From: Cloeon dipterum
Lineage: Eukaryota; Arthropoda; Insecta; Ephemeroptera; Baetidae
DNA length: 64,000 bases
NCBI RefSeq assembly: GCF_949628265.1
Contig: NC_088788.1
Coordinates: 13,826,001 to 13,890,000, forward strand
Reading direction: 5' to 3'
In this document: positions 12,801 to 24,900 of the stretch, piece by piece
Layout of the letters: every line of letters begins with the position of its first letter
How positions within the stretch are numbered: position 1 is the first letter of the stretch
Made by a program: the position numbers and the translations under genes
The notes under the pieces: model-generated
Databases searched by the model: none
The model's input: only the letters and a program-made list of their open reading frames with translations
Told to the model about the DNA's origin: nothing

Positions 12801-13758
12801 GTATTGGAAAAAATTTCCACTAATTACCTTTAATCAACCAAAAGTACATTTAAGGGATACCTTTGATACTATTTGATTCATTTTCGCAGAAATTCGACTT
12901 AAAAGTAAACGTTTTTACAAGAACGTTTATATTTAAGATAGCCAATGGTCAAATCTAGTATTCGGTCCCGCTTTAATTGCTTTTGCACAAATATATCTCG
13001 GCGAAAAGATGAAGCAATTTAACTGCTCGTGCGATTTTAGGTCAGAAGGACGACAGCAAGAGGCACCTTGGCTCTGTGTTGGCTACCACCGGGCGCCGCA
13101 AGCGATCAGCCCTCCATGACCCGATGGAGCTGACGACAGGAGGCGCCGAGTATCCAGTCTTGAGCTACGAGTACGAGTATGAAGAGGTGCCGCAAATACA
13201 CGAGGACAAACGATTCCTTGGTAAGTAAATTTGGTAGTTTTTCTAGGCTTTGCAGGTGGTGAGAGGCGCTGGGTTCAAGATGGCAGGGCAACCACCTCTT
13301 GGTGAGTAATGCACTCAGAGTTGGAACAATTTAACGCTTTGAGCTAAAAAAAAATCGAAAATATAAACTGACGCACTAACAGTGGTAAGTATATAACAAC
13401 GCATTTTGAGCACGGAAATGGAATGAAATAACAGTTAAATATTAGTTTTAAAGTTGCAGGAAAAGTGCTAAAATAAGATCTAATATTTTCTTTATCAGCT
13501 TTCCCGTGGTAAAATTCAAAAGTATTAAAAATTCTCTCATTGCAATTACCCTTAAATAATTTCAGACAGCGAAAAATCCTCTTAATTAAACTTGCATGAA
13601 TGGCAATTGTCACAGAAACGACCCCTTTCTAATGTAATCGTACTTTCGCAGATGTGGATCAGTCTGGTGAGGTGTCCAGCAGCGAAAACCCGATGCAGAA
13701 GCGCAACATCGCCTCGCTGGCCCGCCTCGGCTGGCTGCCCGCGCCTCTCCGCTACTAA
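6884..13758 (+). CDS. Nplp1: Neuropeptide-like precursor 1 (NPLP1) prohormone
   Basis: Exons 6884-6952, 11224-11572, 11981-12364 (or to 12430), 13041-13220 and 13652-13758 give 362 (or 384) residues. Residues 1-23 form a signal peptide (MADASATFALL...NSAQ). The rest is a string of Lys-Arg-bounded peptides of the NPLP1 type (N-[IV]-[AG]-x-[LM]-A-R). They include RIASLARNGDLP..., MGVATLARSGSLPG-KR, NIAAMARDGYLTQ..., NVAALARNFQMPFG-GKR, NIATLLRSRVG-GKR, HLGSVLATTG-RRKR and C-terminal NIASLARLGWLPAPLRY. Glycine before the dibasic site predicts C-terminal amidation in several. The family is secreted from insect neurons after prohormone convertase cleavage. The start is fixed by the signal peptide. 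Intron 1 is 4.3 kb, separating the secretion signal from all peptide-coding exons. Exons are GC-rich against AT-rich introns. Confidence 0.93.
6953..11223 (+). other. 4.3 kb first intron of NPLP1
   Basis: The donor is GTAAGC after the signal-peptide exon and the acceptor is CCCGTTGCAG before 11224. I see no coding exon inside it. GC-richer blocks occur at about 8280-8520, 9180-9780 and 10310-10530 and could be enhancers. A short segment at 10080-10190 resembles part of the 29.6-29.9 kb intron sequence and may be a dispersed repeat. Confidence 0.55.
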
Positions 13759-14107
13759 ACCCTGCGCCAACCGACCCCCATATTCTCTCCTACTTGACCC
13801 TACCCGGCCCACGGGCCTCCGGCTGAGCCCTCGGGCGGCTGTCGTGGCCGGCCCGCCCCGGCGCTCAGTACCCGCCAGACTGATGCTCGCTTGTTCAGGG
13901 CGCATCCCGCACATGGGCAGGACGACGAGCGGCAGGTCGTCTGGTGGACAAACCGCGCCGTCGCGACGCCGTCCCAGGGAGGCCTAGTGGGCGCCGTCTA
14001 CCGCGTAGCCGTAAGAAAAAATAATCTACCATGAATCGACATGTCGACGACAATACACACGAATGAGTGACAATAAGTACCCGGCCTAACGGACCTCCAA
14101 TGTCGAC

Positions 14108-14113
14108 AATAAA
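14108..14113 (+). terminator. NPLP1 polyadenylation signal
   Basis: A canonical AATAAA lies 350 bases after the NPLP1 stop, at the end of a GC-rich 3' UTR. It sits about 125 bases from the oppositely oriented signal of the beta-glucosidase gene, as expected for convergent neighbours. Confidence 0.7.
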
Positions 14114-14234
14114 GACGAGTTGAACACATTCAAATCAACATTTACCATTACAATCAACGTTTTTTTATTTCCCTTTAACCTATCGACAAGGTGAAATTAA
14201 AAAAAATGCGTCAATGTGCGCTTGATAAGTTGAG

Positions 14235-14240
14235 TTTATT
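14235..14240 (-). terminator. Beta-glucosidase polyadenylation signal
   Basis: TTTATT on the plus strand reads AATAAA on the minus strand, about 25 bases past the GH1 stop codon. The 3' UTR would therefore be very short. Confidence 0.6.
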
Positions 14241-14264
14241 AAAAAGGAAGAAGAGTTAAAAAAT

Positions 14265-16979
14265 TTAGGGCTGAGGGAAACCATTGTCTGAAATAATCTG
14301 AGCATAGGCAATGGCAGATTCTTTTCTTGTCCTTGGTCGTGATGGGTCGTTGAAATCCACTTGATAAAGACCAAATTTCTGACTAAAATAAAACAAATAA
14401 ATAAATTGTAGCATATTAGCCAGCCCTAATTTAGAAGCAAAAAATACCTATATCCTTGTGTCCATTCAAAGTTGTCAAGAATGCTCCAAGCTGTGTAGCC
14501 GACAACGTTGCACCCGTCTAAAACCACAGCTTTCAAAACTTCATCGATGTAAGCCTAGAGCATAGAGTAAAATAATTAACTTTAAGCTCTATGATATATT
14601 TGGATACTGCATACCCTATAAAAGCTGATCCTATCGAGATCCTGCAGCTCCCCTAAGTCTGCATACCCGTTTTCAGTAATCCACACAGGCACATCTCCAT
14701 ACTCGCTTTTAATCCAGTTGAGTGCCTTGCGGAAGCCCCATGGCACCACCTTCAGCCACCCAAGCGACGATTCGGGCCATGAAGGGTCGGCGCTTTGCGT
14801 CGTATCCTGATCGCGGTCGAAACTCGTTCCAGTTCCCGGCCACACGGAATGCTCCACCAGCGAGGTGGTGTAGTGGTTGAGCCCAAAGAAGTCGGACGTT
14901 CCCAAAATTCGCAGACGCCACTCCTCTCCCATTTCGGGCAGTCGCGACTCAGGGTAGCCCTCCTCAGCACTGTGTCGCGCTACCGCCTCCTTCATCGATG
15001 CAGGGTAGTCGCCTTCCAAGCTGAAAATCGGATGAGCGAACCAGCCCAACTAAAAATGTCCATTAGCCCTTATGTTTCATGCTCAAAGTAAAAAAATGTA
15101 AAAGCAGATTTGATTTTTTTATCTGGCAAATACTTATAAATTTCTGAGTTTTTGTTTCAATAACCTTGAATTCCTAGCTGAAAATGGTAGTAATACAGAA
15201 AATCTGGAGATATTTCTGGAATTTTTAATTCAGACCTTTGAGGCACTGCTCTTAAGTTTGAAAATCAAAATAGTTTATTTCTTGCAGGTTTGCATCTGAA
15301 GTTCCGGAGTTTTCATTTCGCCACTGATTTATATCGTTTTTAGCAGCCAATTTTTAATAATACTTGCGCAAGAAATGTATTTTTTTTCCATTTTAGCAAA
15401 GACCAAAAAAACAGATAAAGGCGTAAAAATTTCTCATATCAATTTGTTTATTCCTAATATCATAGTTACAAAGTTCTGCTTCTTCTTAATTTTTAAAATA
15501 CACTATTAACTGACCTAAATATCGCCAGAGTTTTCTGTCTAACCATAACTCAGTTCCTGCTTGTCACTTTTTTGCCATTGTTCATGTAACCCAATTTTAA
15601 TCTGACCTACGTAATAATGCACATGAATAAATAAACAGATATAACTCAAGTCGAGATTATGGACAATAACTAAAAAACTATTACCTGCAAGATATTATAA
15701 ATAACTAAAAATGAAATCTGGCGTTTTTCGCAACAGTGATTTCTTGAGACTTATTTTGCTTAAGATCTGATAAAATCCCAAACAAACAGCAAAACGTGAT
15801 ACAGATTAAGCAGTGATATGCTATGCTTAAAAAAATAAATCTCTAACCTTGAACTGAAGGGACCTTTCAGCAGCCTCAATGTCAAGCGCAAGTTGTGTCT
15901 TAGGTTCCATCCAGACGACATCGAGTGTGATGGCGCACTGACCAGCTTGGGTAGGTCTGAACTGTTCGTTGTAGACGTGCCAAGCCTCCGCATGAGCCTT
16001 AAGCTGATTGAGGCCAGACAGGTAGTCAGTGATGCCAGAGCCAACGACACGGGGCGCGTTTCCTCCATTGCCGTAGCCCATGACTGCTTGCACCCAGGGC
16101 TCATTGAGCGTCAGCCATAGCTTGACGCGGTCGCCGAATGCCTCAAAAGCGAAAGCAGCGTACTCTGCGAAGGCGGGCACGATCAGTGTTTCGTTGAGCC
16201 AGCCGCCCTGATCCTCGAGAGGCTGCGGCAGATCCCAGTGGTAGAGGGTAACCATGGGTTGCACGCCATTGGCCAGCAAGGCATCAATCAGGGCATTGTA
16301 AAAGGCCACGCCGGCCTCGTTGACCACATCTACACGACCAGTTGGGAGCAGCCTTGACCACGATAAAGAAAATCGGTAGAAGTCGACCTGAGAAATTGAG
16401 AACAGATCGAGGCTTGATGATATTATATGAAATTAATATTTGATCAATTTAAAACTTACAATTATACCCAGCAATCACTCATTATATAAAAATATTCAGA
16501 GTTTTTTGGGTATAAATAAAAGGAGTATTTTAAATTTATTATTCTTACACCCGTTTCCTTCAAGGCAGCAACATCTTCAGCATATTTATGATACGAATCT
16601 GCAGCTATATCACCATTATCTTGATTCAAAATACTTCCAGGGTCCGAGTGTACCATACGATCCCAAATACTTTCTCCCTTTCCTGGAAAATGATTAAAAA
16701 AAACTGTAATTGATGCTGATGTTGTTGCTGATGTAAGTAAAACAATCCGCCAAATTCATTTTTAGCTAAATAAAAAATTTACTATCGATTAATTAAGTAA
16801 GATTTCTAACAACGATTATTAAAACACTCACCATCGGCATCCCATCCACCTTCAACCTGGTACGCTGCTGTGGCTGCTCCCCACATGAAGCCGTCAGGGA
16901 AGGTTCCATACAGGAATTCATCTTGGGCAAATGTGAAAATTGGCACAAAGGCCAGCAGCAGAATTAAGCAGGACCGCAT
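14265..16979 (-). CDS. Glycoside hydrolase family 1 beta-glucosidase (lactase-phlorizin hydrolase/myrosinase-like)
   Basis: Six minus-strand exons (16832-16979, 16549-16682, 15848-16387, 14615-15049, 14448-14554, 14265-14382) join in frame to 493 residues, the normal size of a single-domain GH1 enzyme. Residues 1-19 are a signal peptide ([19 protein letters not shown]), so the enzyme is secreted or luminal. Family hallmarks appear in order: [49 protein letters not shown], the acid/base glutamate in TLNEPWV, the nucleophile glutamate in VWITENGYA, and [20 protein letters not shown]1 enzymes hydrolyse beta-glucosides with retention; in insects they serve in gut digestion or defence-glucoside turnover. 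All catalytic residues are present and no frame break is seen, so it looks functional. Substrate cannot be inferred. Confidence 0.95.
15050..15847 (-). other. 0.8 kb intron of the GH1 gene
   Basis: AT-rich intron between the exon ending ...RSLQFK and the exon starting LGWFAHPIF; both junctions are phase 0 and match GH1 continuity. No embedded feature was recognised. Confidence 0.8.
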
Positions 16980-17014
16980 CCCTAGCAATTGTATAGCTGA
17001 ATCTCGTACCAAAA

Positions 17015-17040
17015 ATCAATCTATATATATTATATTTATC
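17015..17040 (-). promoter_or_regulatory. Putative TATA element of the GH1 gene
   Basis: A TATATATAT run on the minus strand lies about 40-55 bases upstream of the ATG at 16979, implying a very short 5' UTR. In AT-rich DNA such runs are common, so this is tentative. Confidence 0.35.
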
Positions 17041-18134
17041 GTTTAGATTAGTGTTTAAAACAGGATATCTTCTAGTGGACGCTCTCATAATCTCTCAAGG
17101 ACGTTAGACACGACGTGCACTAAACCGAATACGCAGATGTTGTAACTAAGTCAAAATAAAATATTATTTTTATTTTCTAATCTTCGCATTATTATGCATT
17201 GAATTCAAATTATCTTGTCCATTTAAATAGGTGCAAATATCCTATTCTTGAGCAGAGATTAATAAATATGGGCACAATTATATTTTATACTTGCTTGAGC
17301 CAAATTTGTCCAACGTTTTAGCTGTAATATCCTATTACTAAGTTAAATTGTTATTTTTAGCTGAAAATTTTATTAAATTTAGAGCTGAGAGGTATTTAAT
17401 TTTTTGGGATTGAAAATTAGGAAAAAATAACTTAGCGTTTGGATAAAATATTATTTCTATTCTTAATGCAATCTCTGACTACAAAAAAGGCAAAATGGTA
17501 GTGAAATTAATTAATATACAATTTAAGCCGACCTTTTAAGTGATGAAAACAATAGAGCTATACCCCCGAATTTGATGGGGATGAGGAGCAATGAAGATAA
17601 TCCAATAATTACATTAATTAATTTTATTTAAAAAGTCCGCATTAAAAACATTTATGAAACCTTAAAATATAGTGTTTATTTTGAATGGAGTGCAATGATA
17701 AACCCCTGAAGATTTTTGGTCGCTTTGAATGAATGTCAGGAAGGGCAGCCAAAAAGCACTCAAAACACAAAATTTATTGTTCTGAGATATATGATTTAAA
17801 ATATATTAACTCAATAAAGCCTGTGGAGCTTGAAAGCAAACACAAATTTGTAGTTAATTGTTCACCTCCTTGTTGATTCATTCATGGAAATTATACTTGA
17901 AGATGAATATGTTATTCCTTCAACCCTTTCCAGAATGTTAAACAGAGGGGACTTTATTAAAATTTACCTTGTTGAGAAATGAAAATTGTCCTATACAATA
18001 AAAGATGGAAACTTGCTTCAAGTTGGTTGGGGAAAATGCTTTAAGTGAGGCATCTGAGCAAATTACTCGCAACAACACACTTGACTGCACAGATTCCACT
18101 TATTTTAAAATTTACATAGCCTTTTATCAAGTCA
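17041..18134. other. Intergenic between GH1 and SREK1IP1 genes
   Basis: AT-rich sequence holding the GH1 upstream region and the SREK1IP1 3' UTR. A minus-strand AATAAA (plus TTTATT at 17953-17958) lies about 180 bases past the SREK1IP1 stop and may be its polyadenylation signal. Nothing else was recognised. Confidence 0.5.
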
Positions 18135-18761
<627 letters not shown>

Positions 18762-18865
18762 TTAGATGGCTTTACCATGAGTACGACATCAAAAAGTGCA
18801 ACGCCAAACGCCAAAGACAAACTGAGAAAACAAAAAACAACAATATTTTGTGCTCTGTGCTAGAG

Positions 18866-18910
18866 CCAATCAGCATTGTTCAGCGACTCAATTCAAAATT
18901 TGGCGCGAAA
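18866..18910. promoter_or_regulatory. CCAAT box and consensus E2F site upstream of SREK1IP1
   Basis: AGCCAATCAG (CCAAT at 18866-18870) is followed by TTTGGCGCGAAA at 18899-18910, a full match to the E2F consensus TTTSSCGC flanked on both sides. They lie 230-275 bases upstream of the SREK1IP1 ATG, at typical promoter distance. Functional use is inferred. Confidence 0.5.
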
Positions 18911-19184
18911 AAAATCACTTCGATTTAACAGTAGCCAGTTCGCCTTTGTGTATGTAGTGCTTATCTGAGGCGAATATCTGCGATACAGCTAATCCAAAAT
19001 ATATTATTAGTGCCCTTTGACCCCTTCTTAGCTTACAGCTCGCATAACTTCATCAACATTTTGATCTCGCCAAGCACTCGCTGCCACCGCATACCGGGCC
19101 ATCCCTAAAACTAGTCACTGCGGCAGCCTGAAATTTCTTGTCTTTTGGTTTGGAGAAAAATCCTAAATCTCTCATACAGCTCAA

Positions 19185-19192
19185 TATCGATA
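19185..19192. promoter_or_regulatory. DRE/DREF-type palindrome TATCGATA
   Basis: TATCGATA is the Drosophila DNA-replication-related element bound by DREF, common at housekeeping promoters. It is 550 bases upstream of the SREK1IP1 ATG and near the 3' end of asterix. A second copy is at 25910-25917, downstream of MAN1, where a promoter role is less obvious, so chance occurrence is possible. Confidence 0.3.
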
Positions 19193-19640
19193 ATACTGTT
19201 TTTGTCTTTTGCCGAATTTCCAGGAATTACTATTAAGATGCATTATTTCTAGTGAGATTAGTGCATTTTATTGCAATGTAAGATAGTAACACATTTTTCT
19301 GTTAAAGATTCAAAATGTGAACTTAAATTTATAAACTCGCAGTTGTTTATCATCATGAACAATACTGCTTCCATAATTTTAAGCCTTTTGAAACGCTACA
19401 TTGAATATTCAACTGTCCTTTATCAATAGTAATTACACTTCTTGCATGATATAACCGATTAAGATTATTTGATTTCCATCCTGAACCAGTACTCTTTTCT
19501 CGAGAGTAAACGTAGCACTATCAAAGAATTGAAATGACACAAAATTATTAATTAACAATATGGCTTCTATTTTTGAAGCAGAATTAAACTTAAATTGAAA
19601 TTAGGCAATAACTAGTGAGCAAATAATGAGAGAATTGGGC

Positions 19641-20847
19641 CTAAGTGCGGCGAGTACGCACTGAGAAGCAGCTGAAAGTGCTTGCATTGCTTGCCACGTC
19701 ATCGGGATCCAATCTGTGAAAGCAAGAACGTCATAATATAACATATCACTACTCAAGAAAACAAATAATTTAGCTTACCCAGCGGTGAGGGGATTGTAAT
19801 TGACTTCCTCTTCTACCCTTTGCCCTGCAAACCTTTCACGTCTACGACGTGCACTTGGCACACTTTGGGGTAAGGGTAACCTAATATAGAATTACGATTA
19901 AACAAAACACCGAGAATTATTATGACATTACTTCTTCTTGGCACCACGATTGGGACGACCACCGCGATCATTTGCTTCAAGGAAGTCGTAAGAGGGAGCT
20001 TTGGAGGCCACGACATCAGACCAGTCTTCCTCACATGGAATTTCTCGATTATTCATGGGATGCAAGGTTTCCTTCAGACTGCTTTTTTCACCTCCTGTAA
20101 AATGATAAATTACAGACAAACAAATTAGCAGCTAGGTCAAATCCATTTAATTTTTTGAGCCCATAAATCATGAAACACCAGTCACATTTCTGAATTTAAC
20201 CTTTAAATCTGTCGAGATTTACTTGAAAGGTCAAAGGGATCCAGGATACTCCTGAATCAATATTTTATTTAATGACAAAACTTTAAAATTTTCCAACATT
20301 ATGTCCAAATAAAAATGAATAGTTAAAAAATTGTCATTTCTTTTTGCTTCTGTATTTAATTGTGTTTCAGATTTATCATTATGTAATAAATCAAGTAGAG
20401 GTTTATGTAAATTTAATGATAAAAATTGTTTGGTGTGTAATTATAAAGTTACAAACCTTTTTTTCTGAACGTAAGGAATTTTGACAGAATTGTAATAATT
20501 TAAAATTTAATTCCTATAGCAATAGGTCTCACCAGAATACTTGTACATGATAAGAGAGTTGCTGTCAGCACAATTTGCCATGTGTTCTTCAAGGCTGTTT
20601 GGCAACAGAATCAAGTGGGTAGCATTGAAAGGACATTTCTGAACCCTCTCAGGATGCGGGAAAGTCTGCAAAAATTGCATATCAGTTTAGATAGTGAAGT
20701 TGACTCTTTGATTAACAAACTAACCCTGATACAACGAACGATGTGATATTGGAGGCGAGATTCCAAAATTACGTGAGATTCGACCAGTGGGCAGATTACG
20801 AGTTTGTCAACATAGAAGGGTCCATGTGTTCGCGATGAACTAGCCAT
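19641..20847 (-). CDS. arx: Asterix/GTSF1-like CHHC zinc-finger protein (piRNA pathway)
   Basis: Exons 20725-20847, 20533-20665, 19932-20094, 19779-19880 and 19641-19713 join in frame to 197 residues. Two tandem CHHC fingers are clear: CPLVESHVILESRLQYHIVRC (residues about 19-39) and CPFNATHLILLPNSLEEHMANC (about 52-73). They are followed by an acidic EEDW motif in the position where GTSF1 proteins keep the tryptophan needed to contact Piwi. The tail is Arg-rich (SARRRRERFAGQR). Drosophila asterix acts with nuclear Piwi in transposon silencing. The third exon runs into TAA just past Lys-Lys-Lys, but a GTAATG donor overlaps that stop and the next two exons are open in the right phase. I therefore prefer the longer form. 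A form ending at KKK remains possible. Confidence 0.85.
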
Positions 20848-21976
20848 TGCTAGTGTGGTAGTTTAGCTGACGTTCCTGATTAAATTGACATTTTTTTAAA
20901 TTATGTATGTACATACCACAAACATAATAATTAATAATACATAATAACGACGAAAAGTGTAATATTTGTATGCATGCATATGTATGTACATATACGTAAT
21001 TTATGTAATACATGATAGATATCAATAATAAATAAATAATGTATGAATACAATATCTATCATACAATCTTATCTGAAATTATGTGTATGATATGAAGCAA
21101 CGGTAAGGGGACTCCACCCTCTCGAGTAGCAACCAAGGGTATCTATACTCAGATCATTAGAATAAAGATTTCAGGAGGCTGCTTCGCTTCAGCCGTAGTT
21201 GCAGACATGCAGACGAGTTTGAGAGGTTGGTTCAAACTTGTTCCAACTTTTTAAGCTGCATGGAAAACTTGCAGGAATCCCAGGAATCCTCTCCCCCACT
21301 CCCCTCAAACACTTTGTCGGAGTGTCGGAGTTAGTGACTGGCGCCAATTCTTCCAAACTAGTTGACTGCAACACCATCATGCGGAGACTAAATTAAACTT
21401 GCTACCCGCGTCCACCTTGACTCCGCCTTCTTGCCGCCTTCGCCCGTTCGTTGTTCGTTCGCCGTCGCCGTGCCGCCACCGCCAGTGCTTGTCTGGTCAT
21501 CTGCGTTTTGTGTCAGCAAGTTTGGAAAAACAAATTAAATTGGCACGCATTTGCAGTCCCAGCATTTTTGAGCAACGGTGTAACGTTTGATTAGTCAACT
21601 GATCTACACTCTGGCTTTGCATCGAGTCTGTTGTTGGACCTGGTGAGATTATTTCAGCATTCCACGCTTTATTCGCCGGATCGCCTATTTTGGATTTTTG
21701 TGTATATAAATTTTCACCCTCAACTGTCGCTTATATACTGGCCAGTGGTTACTATCCACCAAATTTATGTGTATTTATTTTGTATCATGTATCTATCTAC
21801 GGGAGATAATGCTTTCTTTTTGTGGCGCTGTTTTGATTTTATATCAATCATAATTATGTATGTAAAAATGCCCCAGTTAAGTACTATTATTCATGCATCT
21901 CGCTTTGGTTCTACGTCCCTAATAATTAATATCTAATGGGTTCACATTCTAAAACGTTTTTCTGCTTTCAGACAAA
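20848..21976. promoter_or_regulatory. Divergent promoter region between asterix and MAN1
   Basis: The 1.1 kb between two divergent start codons. The left part (20890-21070) is AT-rich with short palindromes, including an 11-base inverted pair at 21012-21022 and 21052-21062. GC-richer sequence at 21390-21640 looks like the MAN1 5' UTR exon. It ends in a good donor (GACCTG/GTGAGA, intron from about 21639) that pairs with the acceptor at 21970-21971, five bases before the MAN1 ATG. Confidence 0.5.
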
Positions 21977-24900
21977 ATGTCAAAGATACCAGAGGAGATT
22001 CTTCGTCTTTCTGACGAGCAGTTGCGACAGGCCTTCTTGGACCGAGATCATCCAGTGGGTCCTGTGACTGACACCACACGGAAAGCATATCAAAACAAGC
22101 TTGCTTCCCTGATGGGGACAGGAGGAAGTCGGAAAACGGCCACACCGAAAAAGAAGAAGCAAAGCATTGCTGCCATGAGTTCGGAGGAAGATGAGCCATC
22201 GCCTCCTCCAAAAGCCGCAACGCCTAAGAGGAAGTCTGGTGTGAACTTCAATTTTTCATTCCATGCATCGTGAACTGATAAATTCTTTGCAGTGGCACCA
22301 GTGGCACCTGTCACCCCTGTTGAAACCACTTCAAGAAGGAAGCAGGTGAAAGCCACCCCCAAAGCAAAGCTGCCGACTCCCTCACCCCAAGTGTCTTATG
22401 ACACGGGCTCAGACAGCGACGAGGTGGAGCCTGTTAGAGACTCCCGTAGAACTACCCACACTTATTACAGACAAGTCTGCCCAAGTGGGTCTCCGCCAGT
22501 GTCGTCAAACCCTCCATTCATGTCCGATTTCGGGAAGAAGCTCAGTCTGAGTTTCAATGGCCACACTCCCGCCAGGAACGACTCGCCACAAAAGAAAGTC
22601 TTGTCTCAAGAGGTGTGGAATTGCTTTTCAACGTTCTTGTCACATTTCATTAATTGGTATGATTGCAGAGTGTCGGACACTCCTGGGTCTACAAGTTCTT
22701 TACCATGGTGTTGCCGGTGCTGCTCGTAGCTTTCTTTGCCTTTCTGGCTTACCAGTATGCAGGCATGCCGGCCGCTCCAAAGGGAATCTCTGAACAAGTT
22801 GAACCTATTCTCAAAGATGCTGAATTTGATAAGGGTAATTAACCGTGATTAAATACATATATTTTGGAAAAACCTTGTTTTGTTTTCTTGCAGACACCCA
22901 TTTACCAGTGTGCAAAGGGACTCAGGTGCCTGGAGTAAGTTTCAATACTTTGATTTGATTTTAAAATGTAGTTAGGATTGGCCCTCATTATGATTTTTAA
23001 TGCACCAAATTCCGCAAAAGATTTAGTCATTTGTTGCGGTTATTTGGCAATTTTTTTCTCATTCAAAATTTTTTAACATTGAAAATTCCAGATAAACTGT
23101 GTGCTGCATTCAGACATTCGGCCCACAATTGAGAACCTAAGACTGTTGTATCCCTTCATAAAGCAGACCTACATTGACGCTGTTTGCTCCTCCAAAGCTG
23201 ATGCAAACAATGGACGAGTTGATTTCAATGATATGGAAACCCAGCTTGAAGCCAGGGGCATCTCGGTAAATCGATAGCGTTACCAGGACTCATTGTATTT
23301 ATCATAAATTTGAATCCAGGATGCTGAGTCTGTTATCAACAACATCCGAGTTTTGATCCGAAACAATCCAGATTGGGGATTTGACGTCGTGAATCAAGGA
23401 AAATCTTTAACCCTGAAAAACCCCAGCTTGCCAACACTTTGCTTCCTCCGACTCAAGATTGCTGGTGTTTTCGATTCACTGATTGTTGTTGTTGCTGGTG
23501 AGTAAATTATCACTACTACATGCAGTTTTTCTTATGAAGTTGCCCATTCAGTTATCCTGATTATGCTGGCTCTACGGTGGGTGCACAAAAGCTGGACAGA
23601 GAAAGTTACGAAGGACGCAGCAAGGAAGACTGCGCTTATTAACAGAATCAGAGACCGCATGGAAAGCACTGAACTGTCCAATGGACCATTCAGCGTTCCA
23701 ATTGACCAACTGAGAGACGAACTCCTTGGAGCAAACAATGTCAAATGTAATTTTCCTTAACTCGTTTTTTTTCTCATAATATGTAGAGGTCCTAAGAGTG
23801 CAATTTCAAACTGGTGGCTGGCTGACTGATTCGAATTTAAACTCATCAGCGGTGGCTGAGCATTTCTGCTGGCGGCTGGCGCGGCTGATTCAAATTTGAT
23901 AATGCTCAATGGCTTGAATTTTCCCCTGGCAATTTTTTATTTTGTTTTTTATTTCATTGAACGCTGGTTAGCGTGGTTCTGCGTAGTCAAAATCATGACA
24001 GCCGACCATTTGACCCAAATTTACAGTTAGCTAGCTGGCGCAACGTGGCTGGCTAGCTGACAGGTTATCTCTCAGGTTTGGATTTTTGAAGCTTTCCCTG
24101 AGTTTTGGAAATTTTTCGATATGACACATTATTTATCATGATGTACATTAGCTTGACAACTCTTCCTAAAAGCTCAAACTATATTAATGAGTATTGTTAG
24201 TCTCATTGCATTTTTTGGCCTTTTTCAGCAATGAGCAAAGTCTGGAACGAGGCTCTGGCAAATGTGCTCAAGTATGACCCTGAGATCAGGATGGAGACCA
24301 AGCTTGTGGGTGGTGAAGAAGCGGACTGTCTTGTTTGGATCCGGTCAAGGTCGCCGCATTCAACTCGCGTGAGCCAGCAAGGTAGAGAGGCTACAGCTGA
24401 TAAATTAGAGCAGGCAAGCTTTTTCAGTGAGGCTTTAATGGTTTGTGATAAAACCCGAGTTTGCAGATGGATAACTCTTCTCAGTCGTCCAAGGAGCACA
24501 TGAGCAAGGTTTGGCAAGGCCAAGCTTTTGAGAACGTTGAAGGCTCTTTCAACTCGCCCCCAGTGTGCCCAACTCAGTGTTTGAAGATCCGACACATGTT
24601 TGTCCCTGATAAGTAAGTTTTTTGAAGTCATTTGTAAGTTTGGCATGCTGATACATCTGGGTTTTCAGGCCTGCTGGTTCAGACGGAGTGGTTGATGCCA
24701 TTTTGGAGAAGTGTGGACAGAACGTCAACATTCTTCACATTAAACTGGACTCAAACGCAAATGATTGCTGTGTCTACATGAAAACTGCAAGTCAAGCTGA
24801 TGCAGGACGCGCCTTCCGTGCTCTTCACGGCTGGTGGTTTGATGGTAAATTAAATATTTTATTGATGTTTTTAATCATTTGGCTGATCGTAATTTGTCTC

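Noticed and set aside
13592-13987. A 131-codon open frame overlapping the end of NPLP1.
   Set aside because: It is a shadow of the last NPLP1 exon and its GC-rich 3' UTR; the neuropeptide frame explains the conservation pattern.
24369-24466. Reading MAN1 exon 8 through into the 98-base downstream segment.
   Set aside because: Splicing at GTGAGC gives the in-frame WQGQAF motif of MAN1. Reading through the segment misaligns this conserved block.
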